Shown here one piece after another: positions 42,484 to 55,152 of a DNA stretch of 64,000 nt. How positions within the stretch are numbered: the first letter of the stretch is position 1; each line of letters begins with the position of its first letter. Position numbers and translations under genes: made by a program. The stretch comes from Cocos nucifera (lineage: Eukaryota > Streptophyta > Magnoliopsida > Arecales > Arecaceae): assembly GCA_006176705.1 (NCBI GenBank), contig QRFJ01002094.1, positions 90,328 through 154,327 on the forward strand, in the 5' to 3' direction. The notes under the pieces are model-generated. The model was not told the DNA's origin. It ran no database searches and saw only the letters and a program-made list of their open reading frames with translations.

Positions 42484-45380
42484 TATTAGAAAATATGTCC
42501 AAAAGTCAATCAGCTAAGTTGTAGATGATTAGAATCAGTATGCAAATTATAATATAATAATAGTTATTTGGCTTATTCATCATAAAAGTTCTATCTTCCC
42601 TAAATAAACTCCTAAATTATGATGAAGTTTTTAGAACCATAATCAATTTATAAAGAAGAATTTATCGAATGGTTCTTAAATTATTCACGATCAAATGATA
42701 AATTATTAATAAGGATGATAACTTATTGAGTATAGGCCGCTGTATGTCATATGCATTGGTTGTCCTCATAACCAAGTGGTGTGGAGATACTAGTATGAAA
42801 AATAAGTAGGATGCAGGAGTACATCTGCACTGAACATGACCAATGTAGTACTCTACTATTAAAAGTAGCTAGCTAAGGCCAATGGGTATATGTGTGCCTC
42901 CAATCTGAGATCACCATGATGACTTGCAAGCAACTCACTGTACTTTGATGCTGGACTACCTATATTTCTAATATAGTTTTGAAAGATTTCTGGATATAGT
43001 CAAGTACTTGTAGAGTCAGTGCGTGAGTCAAGATGGGATTGACCTTTTCTGATAAACTTCAGGAAGTAAATGTCTCGCTGCATTTCAATTTAGCAAAACC
43101 TAGACCTGGATAATCTTCGGGAGGAGTCACAGAATTTACAAACTTTGAAACATAGTATGGATGACTTGTATGAATATAGATAGCTAACTCGAAGTCATCT
43201 TGAGCATTATTGGTCATTAGTATGAATTATATGGTAACCGTAGGCCAGGATTCTAAGAATGTTGCTTTACATACATTCGACCTATCCAAACATCAAGTAC
43301 CATTACTAGATGGTCATTTTGATTAGTACAAGTATAGATTTCTATGCTACTGACTTAGTTTTGAACCTATGTGGTTACACACATAAGAGGTTGTAATCTG
43401 ATTAGATAGTTGATCGATGATTTAGAATCGTTCTAAGGTCAAACAATTAATATGATTGATGTATTAGTAATTGAATTGCTAATTGACTTAATTTGATTGA
43501 GCAATCAGATTGAGATCAAGTCTAATTGAATTAGATTTAATTAGAATTAATTTGGACTTAATTAGATTAAGTCCAATTAGTTTATTGGATAAGTCAGTTG
43601 CAAGAAAGAATAAGTTCTAGTTCAATTAGAACTTGAGTGCACCTAATTTTTAATTTAATTAAAAATTAAATTAAATTTAAATATGATTAAATCTAATTTA
43701 ATTAGGCTTCTAATTAGATTAGGATTGCCTATTAATTAGGTTGACTCAAATCTAATTAGAATTGGATTTGAAATTAAGTTTGACTTAGTTTTAATTAAAG
43801 AGTCCTAGTTAGATTAGGACTCATTCAATTTCCTTGAGCCACTAAAAGCCCATGCCATACATTTATTTCCAAATATTTTACGTGCATTATTCCATGCCTA
43901 AGAAGGTATTCCTCACCCCTTTTTTTAGAAGTTTTAGAATCAACTTTGACTTGGTCTAATTTGGAAGGTGGTTTGGATTTAAACTCCTCTTGATAGAATC
44001 CTAGAATTCCAAAACTCCTCCCTTTCTCATTTGGTTTCTTCCCATGCCAAAATATTTTTATGCACCCCTCTCCTAATCTATTTCCATGAATTTTTCCCTT
44101 CCTTTGGTCATTGGTTTTTGGTTCTCAATGCCAAAAATCAAGGAGGGTGGCATCCAAGAGTTGGACGCCACCCAGACTCCTTGGAAGACTAGGTTTTGAC
44201 CTAGTCTTCCTATTTAAGTGGGTGCCTCCTATGAGAAACCTAGTCTTCCTATTTAAGTGGGTTCCTCCTATGAGATAGGATTTAGGCATCAAAAATTCTA
44301 AAAGAATTCATGAAAATCAGAGAGAGAGGAGAGAATGGTGTGGGATGTTCAGTGATCAATGTTGCTGGGTGTGCAGGGCCTATTAGGACATCAATTATTG
44401 ATGTCTTGAAGAGATAAAGTTAAAAAAGAGAAGATTATCTTCTCTAGGGTTTCCTCTAGATATTTTTCTCCTCCATCCTTTTAGATTATTTTCATGACAA
44501 AGATCAGAAAGAAAGGGAGAGGGTGTGGAGGATGGATGCTCCAAATTATTGGAGCATCAGGATCTCTTTTGGACATGATTTGATCATATCTTGATGAGAA
44601 GAAAGTGAAGAGAAGATAGTCTTCTCTTTGGATTCTTTCATAAATCTTTTCTTCTTAATTTTTGTCTAATTTTTCTATAAGAAAAATTAGAGATAAAGAG
44701 ATTTGGAAGCATGAAAATATTCTAGAGGAGAAGGTCTCCTCTTGTCCAAGTATAGAGAACAATTTAGGACATCAATCGTTGATGCTAGAAAGAGAAGATA
44801 TATCTTCTCTTAGGGCTTTTCTTTATGTTTTATTTCTTGATTTTTACGAGAACCAAAAGTTGGTATTCTTTCTTATTCCTCCTCTTGTTCTTCATCTCTT
44901 AGAGCATCTAAGTGATCCGAAGAATTTTTTTTGATTAACCATCAGAAGGGATCCATGAGAAGCTAGCACTTCGAGCGAATCTTCGTTCGACGAATCTTCG
45001 ATCTATGTTGCAGCCTCGTGTGGATTATCTGTAGAGACTGGATGCATATGTGTCTCTAAGCAATAATAACATCGAGACTCAACCACGGTGTTCTCGACCC
45101 ATGCAAAGGTAAGAGATTGGATCTCTTCTCGACCTAGATATGATCTAAGGTTTGATCTAGAACTATTCTAGATCTAGGTATTGATTTGATCAGTATCAAC
45201 TATGCTTGATTTATTTTTAGATTTATGTTTGCATCATGACATGTTATAGATCCTGGATGTAGGGTTTAGTGACTAGATCATATGCATAATTAGATTAAAT
45301 AATTTAATCTATGTCTTCCACTGCTTGTAATTTCAAAAAAGTTTTGAAATGTATGCCTAAAATCCTGCATGTTTGCAATA
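42484..45380 (+). repeat. 5' LTR of copia D (2897 bp)
   Basis: Starts TATTAGAAAATATGTCC and ends CATGTTTGCAATA, followed by an exact primer site. It contains a 39-bp duplication of the TATA region at 44200-44277. Frames of up to 90 codons inside (for example 44662-44934) have no family resemblance. Confidence 0.88.
44200..44277 (+). promoter_or_regulatory. Tandemly duplicated TATA-like segment in D 5' LTR
   Basis: Unit 'cctagtcttcctatttaag...' of 39 bp occurs at 44200-44238 and 44239-44277, giving TATTTAAG at 44211-44218 and 44250-44257. The 3' LTR has one copy near 51878-51916. Promoter function is inferred from position and A/T core only. Confidence 0.5.
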
Positions 45381-45381
45381 G

Positions 45382-45393
45382 TGGTATCAGAGC
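45382..45393 (+). other. Primer binding site of copia D
   Basis: TGGTATCAGAGC, an exact match to the usual plant copia initiator-Met-tRNA site, one base after the LTR. Confidence 0.88.
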
Positions 45394-46780
45394 CAGGTCT
45401 TTTATGATATGATCATGTTTGCATTAGAATAAATTTAAAAATAAAATATTAAAGACCACACATACTGATATAAGGTTGTTCTGTTGTAAGGTTAACCCCT
45501 TATAATGAAAGATTGTCCTAGTATATGCTGATCTAATTTTTATGAATCATGAATAAGTTAGATATGATCTAAATAATTTTATGATTTATTTTTTAATTTT
45601 AAATCTAAAATTAAATAGATATTAAATCTATTTTAGATTATTTAGATTAGATCTAAATAATATCGGATTGCACATACTGATTATAAGGTTGTCCTACTAT
45701 AACATTTACCCCTTATAGTGGAGAGGTTGTCCTAATAAGTGCTAACCTGAATAGCCTAAATCATAAGTTAGTTAGTTAAGATCTAAAATAATTTATGATT
45801 TATTTTTAGATTTTAAATTTAAAATTAAATGGTTTATGATTTGATTTTAATTATTTAGATGAGATCTGAATAATATGTGTTTTATCTAGCTTCTTTTATA
45901 CATATGCTTAATATATAACTTTAGTTTGAATCTAGTTTGTATATGAATGATATATATGCCTCGTAGAAATTAAATTACGAACTTACTTTTTGCAAAATCC
46001 TAGATTCAAAATTCTAGGACATGATCTGAAGAATGAAACAAGTCAGATCTAAAACCATGAAATGAATATGATTCATTGTAACTTGTTTACAAAATTTGAA
46101 AATATTTTAAATGATGAAATCAAAAATTAGTTCTAAGGTTCCAAACCTACCCATAAGCCTTGAACTTAATTGAGAATTAAGTGATTGTTTAGGATCTAGG
46201 TGTGTGATTTGAAGATCCTAAGATAATTTCATAAAACATGGGTTAAAGGATAATGGGTTAGCTTTGATCAGGTTATTAACTGGGTTAAACCTATGGTTAG
46301 ATTAAATATGGATTATGTTAAGAAATTGATCAAATCTAATTAATAATTAATTAGGATTAGATCATTTCTTTTCTATAGATCAATTCAATAGTTGAAGTTG
46401 ATCAAAGTCCATACATCTAACAAATGGATACTGATCATGGCTTAGTGATTGAGCCTGAGTCTTTGGACAGACCAAATCAAAATTGATAAATCAATTAGTG
46501 TCTAAGATAAGTCTGGCATTTTTAGACTAGTAGTTTTTAATTGACAACTCGCTTACCTAGCCATTTCTGATGGTGTCTAAGGCAAGCCTTGGCAGACCCT
46601 TTTACTGATTTCACTAACCTGGCCAAAGTAGTTAATCAAGTCTTGATTAGGTTGCTTATTGATTTGTGCTAACCCATGTCACATAGAAAATCAGTGAGAT
46701 TGATTTTATTCAGTAAGATTGATTTAGGTGCCCATGGATCCAAATTGATCCTAGTCCTCATAAATGACTTGAAAAGTCAG
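45394..46780 (+). other. 5' leader of copia D, non-coding
   Basis: Contains two imperfect repeats around 'gcacatactgat..aaggttgtcct' near 45458-45760, and 46497-46700 with 'gtgtctaagataagtctggc' and 'gcttacctagcc', the leader motif also present in C1/C2 and partly in B. No coding pattern. Confidence 0.7.
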
Positions 46781-47720
46781 TGGGAGCAAATTAGTCCATA
46801 TCTTTTCTATCCTTAAATCACATCAAAATTCTAAATCCTTTAATATTATTAGATCCTTGAAATGATAAAGTTTTGGAGATAACTAAGTCATAGCCTTCCA
46901 TTAAGTTGGATGATAATAGGTCTATTAATTCAATAATTATTAAAGGCCAAAAGGCTTGGTGCTTATTGACTAATGAGATTATTATTCATAATATGATAAC
47001 TTGGAAGTGTCTCTCTAATGGTGGTTGGGTTGACCAACTAAAGTTAGGCTTAATCATTCATTGGTCAGATGCACGAAGTATGATCATGTTAATAGTTGGA
47101 CCTAATTGGATCCTTGTAGTGGAGGTCAAAGCCTACTGATTATGTTTCTAGGGCAAAATTAAAGTACTAAAAGTTGTTTAGAGAAATAATTGATTAAAAA
47201 ACCTACCCATAGATGTGCATGGATTGATCAGCCAAAGTTGAGCTTGTGTGCAGTCTATGTGGATTCTAGTACCTACTAGGAAATTAAAATAATTTCTTGA
47301 ATTGAAGGTAAAAGCTATCATTTCATATAAAATAGTGGAAGAACCTTTAGACTAAAGTTCAAGTCTTTAGGCTTAAAATAATTCATATACATTAGGTCTA
47401 TGTTCTCTTTTCTCATAGAATAAGGCTAAACCCTAATTACTCCAATCACTGTTAGATAGTGATGACTTATTGGACCCAACTTCAATAATTAGTATCAAAA
47501 GTTGAATTTGGTTTAGCAACATGAAAGGATTTGTGCTGGGACTTATAAGTCCAATCAAAACAAAAAGGTCTGAGACTAACCAGATTCAGGCAGAGTGCTT
47601 CTATTGTAAGAAGCAATGTCATAGAAAGAAGAATTATCTTACTCCCTTTAACCTCAATAGACTAAATAAGAGAAAGAAGCAAGAGTTTCTTATCAAAGAT
47701 GTTATATGCTAACATCTTGA
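46781..47720 (+). pseudogene. Copia D gag remnant with zinc knuckle
   Basis: 46906-47139 is an open 77-codon piece homologous to A's gag region. 47521-47712 encodes C-F-Y-C-K-K-Q-C-H-R-K-K-N-Y: the C-x2-C-x4-H part of the nucleocapsid knuckle survives (Cys26, Cys29, His34), but the last Cys is Tyr and the usual Gly before His is Cys. Other gag parts are unreadable. Confidence 0.7.
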
Positions 47721-48260
47721 AGTTTCTCTATTTAAGATTCTACTACTTGGGTATTGGACACCTATGCAATTTGTTGCAAGGACTATAGGTAAGTAGAATG
47801 TTTGAAAATGATAAGAAATACCTGAACATTGGAGATGAAAGTTTTGTTCCAATCATGACTTTAGGAATTGTCGAGCTCATTTTCAAAAGTTATCATTTTG
47901 AGTGATAGTCAGTATTGTCCATAGTTAATGGTGAATATGATCTTTGTTGGCTTTTTGGCCAAAGATGATCATCATTTATCTATAAAGAAAGATTATTATG
48001 ATATCATTATGAATGATGTTATAATAATGCAAGGACAAAATTAAAATGGCATATACTTTATCAAAGCCTATTAGTGTAATGTACACAACTAATAAACATC
48101 TAAGTTAGATAATGTCACGAATATCTATCTTTGATATTTAGGCTCAATCATGTTAACAAGAACAAGATGAATAGATTAACCTTAGAGTAAAATCTCGATA
48201 TCAATGATTGTGAATCATTGCTAATCTTGAGTCTTATCTTCTTGGAAAGATGATAAAGTC
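47721..48260 (+). pseudogene. Copia D protease and GAG-pre-integrase remnants
   Basis: TTWVLDT near 47737 is followed directly by a CN-type Cys region, so the G and following residues of the D-S/T-G active site are deleted. 'DYYDIIMNDVIIMQGQN' near 47990 corresponds to the same segment of A at 1250. NHVNKNKMNRL (near 48150) and the L-I-L-S/CES-like segment mark the pre-integrase zinc module in broken frames. Confidence 0.65.
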
Positions 48261-49080
48261 ACCTTTTACTGGAAAAGATGAATGAGCTGATGAGGTTCTA
48301 AGTCTCATACATAGTGATGAATGTGGACCTATGGACTCAAGTGCCAAAGAAGGATATTAATATTTCATTACAATTATAGATAACCTATCTAGGTATGGAT
48401 GCGTCTAGCTTAAATCATTTATAATATTCAAATGATTTAATAATAAAATTAAAAAAAATAAAAAAAATAAATTAGAAAAGATATTAGAACTCTTCGATCA
48501 GATCGAGGAGAACAATACTTATCTAGTGAGTTCTTTTTGACATATCTAGAAGAGAATAGGGTTCTCTCATAGTGGATTTGTTTCGAAATGCAGTGTATCG
48601 GTAAGAAAAACTCAAACCTTGTTAGACATGTTTCAATCCATAATTGGGTTTACTTGTTTGGTCATACTCTTATGACAACTTATTTTACTCTAAAAATTTA
48701 TTTCAATTAAATCTGTTGCAAAGACTCTATATGAGATATGGATTAGATGTATGCCTAAACTCTCTCACCTTTGGGTCTGGGGTTGATAGGTCTATGTTAA
48801 ATGTTTTCATATAGATAAACTTAGATCCTGGTTCGATAGATATTTATTTATATGGTACCCTAGAAAATTAGGGGTTATTACTTCTACCATACTGAAGAAA
48901 AAAAGTTATTCTTAGCAGTAGGGCATTTCTTTTAGAGAGGAGCTCCTTAGAGAAGGAATTGATGCCTAAAATGTTGAACTTAAGAAAGTTTGATTGGTAG
49001 AAAGAACTAACACAATCTAGTAAACCTACAGAATTAGATTTGATTAGATCAAACCCAGAGCCCATTTATTTGGCATCATT
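48261..49080 (+). pseudogene. Copia D integrase remnant
   Basis: Frame-broken integrase: HSDECGPM (near 48312), ITYLGMD, RSR-GE-like second block near 48500, then a segment corresponding to 'NGVSVRKTQTLLDM' near 48590, YEIW-like near 48730, and HIDKLRS / YYF-type C-terminal blocks to 49080. The second catalytic Asp is unclear. Confidence 0.65.
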
Positions 49081-50205
49081 AAGGAGATGCAGTAGAGTAC
49101 CACATCAACTGTATAGATACTTCGGCATATAGGTTTGGGACGTCGATCCTATTGAGGTCGATGAGAACAATAAGAATCCGATCACCTATATGAATGCTAT
49201 GTAGAGATCTAACTTTGAGAAATAGCTTGGAGCCATGAAATCTAAATTAAAGTCCATGAAAATCAATAGTATGTGGACACTAGCTGATCCACCTAAAGGG
49301 ATCAAACCCATTGGGCACAAATGAATTTTCAATAGGATTAGAGTGACGTAGATGGGAAGGTGTAGACCCATAAAGTCCATTTGGCTATCATCTTGGAACA
49401 TTCATTTTGAACCTATATCTTTGTTATGAACAAAGAGGTACCCTGCATTCAAGACTGGGCAAAAAGTTCTATAGTATTATTTCTTATGCTGTCTGTAGAT
49501 GATATTCTCTTAATCGAGAATGACATTCCAGCATTACAAGGAATAAAGATTTAACTATCATCTTATTTCTCGATGTACTAGACCAGATATAGTATACTCA
49601 CTAAAGGTAGTGAGTAGATACCAGTCTGATCTGGATGAGAACCACTAAAAGATTGTAGGGACAATCCTTTAGTATTTGAAAAATACTAAGGTCTAGTGAT
49701 TCATATATGAAGAAATTGACATGAAACATGTAAAATATTTTGATTCCAATTTTAGTCAGATAAAGATGATAGCTGGAGAGTGTCGAGTCATAAATTTATC
49801 CTAAAGGGAGGAGCAATTTGCTGAAAAAATTTCAAGCAGGATACTACAGCCTATTCTATTAGAGATGTAGAGTACATCATGGTATCTGATGTTGCCATAA
49901 AGGCTGTGCGATGGCATAGTTCATTAGCAAGCTAGGAGTGGTACCCTCCATCAATGATCCAGTCCTAAAGTAGCATTGGAGCCATAGCTCAGGCTAAAAA
50001 ACCAAAGATGCACCATAGGACCAGCATACTCTGCATCACTATCACCTTTTGATTTTAGATTAGGGTGAAATCAACCTTTGAAAGATTGACAAAAAAGAAC
50101 TAGACCGACCCATTTGATAAAGCCTTAGAACTAAAGAGTTCTACAAACTCAAGTGGAAGATAGATATTTGATACTATTCTAATTGGATTTAGTCTAAGTG
50201 GGAGT
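49081..50205 (+). pseudogene. Copia D RT (internally deleted), RNase H and polypurine tract
   Basis: RT start (SLRRCSRVPHQLYRYFG near 49078, then PIGHK near 49310) runs to about 49390 and jumps directly to 'SWNIHFE', skipping the region with the first catalytic Asp. SVDD (for YVDD) lies near 49495. A second jump at 49571-49580 (cgatgtacta) skips to 'TRPDIVYSLKVVSRYQSD'. RNase H pieces follow (near 49740-50150). Tract 'ctaagtgggagt' (50194-50205) precedes the LTR. Confidence 0.78.
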
Positions 50206-52863
50206 TGTTAGGAAATGTGTCCTAAAGTCAATCATCTAAGTTCCAGATAATTAGATTCAGTATATGAATTATCATATAATAATAGTTATTTAGCTTATTC
50301 ATCATAAAAGTTCTATCTTTCTTAAATAAACTCCTAAATTATAATGAAGTTCTTAGAACTATAATCAATTGATAAAGAAGGATTTATTAGATGGTTCTTA
50401 AACTATTCATGATTAAATGATAAGTTATTAATAAGGATGATAACTTATCGAGTGTAGGACACTTTATGTCATATGCGTTGGTTCTCCTCATAATCAAGTG
50501 ATGTGAAAATACTGATATGACATATAGGTGGGATGTAGGAGTACATCTATACTGAACATGATCAATGTAACACTCTATTATCAAGAGTAGCTAGCTAAGG
50601 CCAATGGATATAAGTGTCCCTCCGATCTGAGATCACCACGGTGATTTGCAAGCAACTCACTATACTTTGATGTCAGATTACTTATATTTCTAATATAGGT
50701 TTGAAAATATTTTGGATACAATCAAGTACTTGTAAAGTCAGTGTGTGAGTCAAGATGGGATTGACCACTCTTGATTAACTTTAGGAAGTAAATATCTTGC
50801 TATATTTTAATTTAGCAAAATCTAAGCCTGAATAATCCTCATGAGGAGTCATGAAATTTGCAAATTTTAAAACACAATATGGATGACTTGTATGAGTGTC
50901 AACAACTAACTCGAAGTCATCTTGAGTATTAGTGATCATAGAGATGAATTATATGGTAACCATAGGCTAGGATTCTAAGAATGTTGCTTTACGTACATTC
51001 GACCTATTTAGAGGTTGGGTACCACTGCTAGATGATCATTTTAATTGGTATAGAAATTGGTTCCTATGCTACCAGCATAGATTCAAACCTATGGGATCAC
51101 ATACATAAGAGATTATAATCTGATCAGATGGTTGATCGATGATTTAGAATTATTCTAAGGTCAAACAATCAATATGATTGATGTTTGACTATCGAGTCTA
51201 ATTAAATTAGACTCAAATAGAAATAGTTTTAACTTATATATATTAAGTCCAATTGGTTTATTGGATAAGCAAATTGCAAGGAAGAATAAGTCCTAGTTCA
51301 ATTAGGACTTGAGTGCACCTAATTTTTAATTGATTAAAAATTAAACTAGGTTTAAATATGATTAAATCAGATTTAATTAGGCTCCTAATTAGATTAGGAT
51401 TGCCTATTAATTAGGTTGACTAAAATCTAATTGAAATTGGGTTTGAGATTAAGTTTGACTTAGTTTTAATTGAAGAGTCCTAGTTAGACTAGGACTTATC
51501 CAATTTCCTTGCGCCACTAAAAGCCCATGCCACACATTTATTTCTAGATTTTTTATGTGCATTATTCCACACCTAAGAAGGTATTCCTCACCTCTTTTTT
51601 CAGATGTTTTAAAATCAACTTTGACTTGGTCTAATTTGAAAGGTAGTTTGGATTTAAACTCCTCTTGATGAAATCCTAGAATTCCAAAACTCCTCCCTTT
51701 CTCTTTTGGTTTCTTCCCATGCCAAAATATTTTTGTGCGCCCCTCTCCTAATTTATTTCCATGAATTTTTTTCTTTTTTTGGTCATTGGCTTTTGGTTCT
51801 CCTTGCCAAAAATCAAGGAGCGTGGCGTCCAAGAGTTGGACACCACCAAGACTCCTTGGAAGACTAGGTTTTGACCTAGTCTTCCTATTTAAGTGGGCGC
51901 CTCCTATGAGATAGGATTTAGGCATCAAAAATTGTGAAAAATTTTATAAAAATCAGAGAGAGAGGAGAGAAGGGCATGGGAGGCTCAACGCTCAAAGTTG
52001 CTCGGTGTGGAGGGTCTATTAGGATATCAATTATTGATGTTTTTAAGAGACAAAGCTAAGAAAGTGAAGATTATCTTCTCTAGGGTTTCCTCTAGATCTT
52101 TCTCTCCTCCATATTTTTAGATTATTTTCATGAGAAAGATTAGAAAGAAAGGAAGAGGGTGTGGATGAAGCATCAGGGTCTCTTTTGGGCGTGATTTGAT
52201 CATGTTTTGATGAGAAGAAGGTGAAGAGAAGATAGTCTTCTCTTAGGGTTCTTTTATGAATCTTTTCTTCTCAATTTTTATCTGATTTCTCTATAAAAAA
52301 AATTAGGGAGGAAGAGATTTGGAAGCATGAAAATATTCTAGAGGAGAAGATCTCCTCTTGTCTAGGTATAGAGATCAATTTAGGACATCAATCGTTGATG
52401 TCCGAAAAGAGAAGATATATCTTCTCTTAGGGCTTTTCATTATGTTTTATTTTTTGATTTTTGGAAGAACCAAAAGTTGATATTCTCCCTTATTCCTGCT
52501 CTTGTTCTTCATCTCTTAGAGTGTCAAAGAGATCTAAAGAATATTTTTTGATTAACCATCAAGAGGGATCCGCAAGAAGCTTGCACTTCGAGCAGATCTT
52601 CGTTTGACGAAACTCTGATCTATGTTGCAGCCTCGCATGGATTACGTATAGAGGTCAAACACGTGTGGCTCCAAGCAACAAGGACAACATTGAGGCTCAA
52701 CCATAGTGTTCTCGATCCGCACAAAGGTAAGAGATTGGATCTCTTCTTGACCTAGATATGATCTAGGATTTGATCTAGAATGGTTCCAGATCTAGGTATT
52801 GATTTGATCAGTATCAAATATGCTTGATTTATTTTTAGATTTATGTTTGCATCATGATATGTT
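50206..52863 (+). repeat. 3' LTR of copia D, 3' end missing
   Basis: TGTTAGGAAATGTGTCC at the start, homologous to 42484-45235 and then cut at 52863. The last ~140 bases and any PBS or gag that followed are absent; element E's pre-integrase region follows at once. Minus-strand 159-codon frame at 51449-51928 has no resemblance to known proteins. Confidence 0.85.
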
Positions 52864-53728
52864 GAAATGGCATATACATTTTTTCACAGCCTATTAAGTA
52901 TAATGTACATAATTAATAAACAACCAAGTTAGATGATGTCACATATGCCTACCTTTGGCATTGTTGGCTTTGTCATATTAACAAAAATAAGATAAACAGA
53001 TTAACCTAAAAGCGAATCTTCAACATTAATGATTATGAATCATTATCGATCTATGAGTCTTGTCTTCTTAGAAAGAAGGCAAACTTATCTTTTACTAAAA
53101 AAGGTGAAAGAGTAGGTGAGGTTCTAAGTCTCATATATAGTGATGTATGTGGACCTATGAACTCAAGTGTTAGAGAATGATATCAATATTTTATTATATT
53201 TATAGATGACCTATCTAGGTATGGGTACGTCTAGCCTGAATCATTTGAAATGTTTAAATAATTCCATAATGATGTAGAAAAATAAACTGAAAAAGATATT
53301 AAAACTCTTTGATTAGATCAATGAGGTGAATACCTATCCAGTGAGTTTTTTGATATATCTAAGAGATAATAGGATTCTCTCATAGTGGACTCCTCTTAGA
53401 ATACAACAACAAAATGATGTATCGAAAAGAAGAAATCAAACTCTATTAGACATAGTTCGATCCATGATGGGGTTTACTAGTCTATCTATTTTGTTTTAGG
53501 GTTATGCTCTTAAGACTGCTTGTTTTACTCTAAAAAATATTTTAAGTAAATCTATCACAAAGACTCTATTTGAGATATGGAGCGGGCATAGACCTAGACT
53601 CTCTCATCTTCGGGTTTGGGTTTGTCTAGCCTATGTCAAATATTTGCACATAGATAAACTTTGACCCTAGTCTAATAGGTGTTTATTTATAGAGTATTCC
53701 AAGAAAACTAGGGGTCATTACTTCTACC
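52864..53728 (+). pseudogene. Copia E GAG-pre-integrase and integrase remnant
   Basis: CHINKNKINRL-like segment near 52972, YESCLLRKK near 53058, HSDVCGPMNSSV near 53138, IDDLSRYGYV near 53203, QCGEYLSSEFF near 53319, then VSKRRNQTLLDIVRSMMG near 53420 with the catalytic Glu replaced by Lys, FETW- and WVCLAYVKYLHIDKL-like blocks to 53700. Many frame breaks. Confidence 0.75.
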
Positions 53729-54600
53729 ATGCTGAAGAACAAAAAGTGTTCCTCAGCAATAGAACATTCTTTTTGGAAAAAAAGTTCCTTAGGGAAGGAA
53801 CTAATACCTATAAAGTTGAACTTAAGGAAGTTCGATCAGTGGAATAAACTAACACAATCTGGTAAACCTACAGAATCAGATTCAATTAGATCAAACCCAG
53901 AGCAGATTAAAGAGGCACCTTTAAGGAGGTCTAGTAGAGTACCGCATCAATTGGATAGATACTTCAATTTCTTGATCCAGGATGAAGATCCTATTAAGCT
54001 CGATGAGAATAACAAAGATTTGATCATCTATATAGATGCAACGTAGATGTCAACTCTAGGAAGTGGCTTGGAGCCATAAAAATCCAAATTAAAGTCCATA
54101 AAGATCAATAGTATATGGACACTAATTGATCTACTTAAAGGGATAAAATTCATTGGATGTAAATAGATTTTTAGAAGGATTAGAGTGGCACAGACGGACA
54201 GGTAGAGACCTATAAAGCCTGTTTGGCTGTCATCTCGAAGTTGGAATATGCATTTTGAATGTATATCTTCATTACGAATGGAGAAGAACCCTGCATCTAT
54301 AGATGGGCAAAAGGTTCTATAGTGTTATTATTTTTATGGTATCCATGGATGACATTCTCTTAATCAAAAATGATATTCCAGCATTATAGGAAATAAAGGT
54401 TTAGCTATCATCTTAATTCTACATGTAGGAATTGGGAAAAGCATTCTATATCCTAGGGATATAAATCTATAGAGATAGATTTAAAAGGATGCTTGCATTG
54501 TTCCAATCCATGTACAAGATCAGATATGGCATACTTACTAAGGATAATGAGCAGATACCAGTATGATCCAAATGAGAACCACTAAAAGACTGTAAAGATA
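53729..54600 (+). pseudogene. Copia E integrase end and RT with shared deletions
   Basis: 53729-54046 encodes the integrase-RT linker: HSFWKKSSLGKELIP, RRSSRVPHQLDRYFNFL, LDENNKDLIIYIDAT. RT start follows (near 54060-54190). At about 54230 ('ctgtcatctcgaagttgg') the sequence skips about 250 bp relative to A. At 54508-54513 (catgta) it skips about 179 bp relative to A. Between the two, a YVDD-region remnant is seen near 54345 and ILGI-IYRDR near 54450. Confidence 0.8.
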
Positions 54601-55152
54601 ATTCTTAAGTATTTGAGAAATACTAAGATCCAGTGACTCAAATATATCGATACTGACTTAAAACTTATGAGATACTGATTTTAATTTTTAGTCAGATCAA
54701 GATGACAATAAGAGAGTGTCGGGTCATGAATACGCCCTAGATTCAGGAGTAATCTGCTAAAAAAGTTTCAAGCAAAATACTGTAGCCAATTTTATTTGTG
54801 AGGCAGGATAAATCATGGCATCTGATGCTGCCATGAAGGCTGTGCAATTGTAGAGGTTCATTAGCAAGCTGAGAGTGGCATCCTCCATCGATGGTCCAAT
54901 TCTAATGTAGCACTGGAGCCATAGCTTAGGCTAAAGAACCAAAAATGCACCATAGGACCAGCATATTCTACATTGCTATGACCTCGTCCATAAGATTATG
55001 GATCTAGGTAAAGTTGATCTTCAGAAGATTGATAAAAAAGGAGAACTTGATCAACCCATTTGCTAAAGCCTCAAAATAAAGAAGTTCGACGAGCTTAATT
55101 GGAAGATAAGATATTTGATATTATTCTGATTGGCTTTAGTCCAAGTGAAAGT
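54601..55152 (+). pseudogene. Copia E RNase H remnant and polypurine tract
   Basis: ILKYLRNTK (near 54610), ILMAS-type EAG block near 54800, HHRTSIFYIAM near 54950 and NPFAKAS near 55050 keep the RNase H order in broken frames. 'ccaagtgaaagt' (55141-55152) is the polypurine tract. Confidence 0.72.

Larger units (their letters stand above)
42484..52863 (+). mobile_element. Copia element D (non-autonomous, RT deleted)
   Basis: LTRs 42484-45380 and 50206-52863 (3' LTR lacks its last 140 or so bases). PBS, leader, gag, PR, INT, RT/RNase H remnants in copia order. RT lacks the same two internal segments as E and F. The LTR edges have mutated from TG...CA to TA...TA in the 5' copy. The left flank is tcaag (42479-42483); the right flank is lost, so no TSD can be checked. 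Confidence 0.85.

Noticed and set aside
44662..44934. 90-codon frame in D's 5' LTR
   Set aside because: No homologous frame is open in the 3' LTR, and no resemblance to a protein family.
51449..51928. 159-codon minus-strand frame
   Set aside because: It lies wholly in the 3' LTR of D, is interrupted in the equivalent part of D's 5' LTR, and resembles no family.
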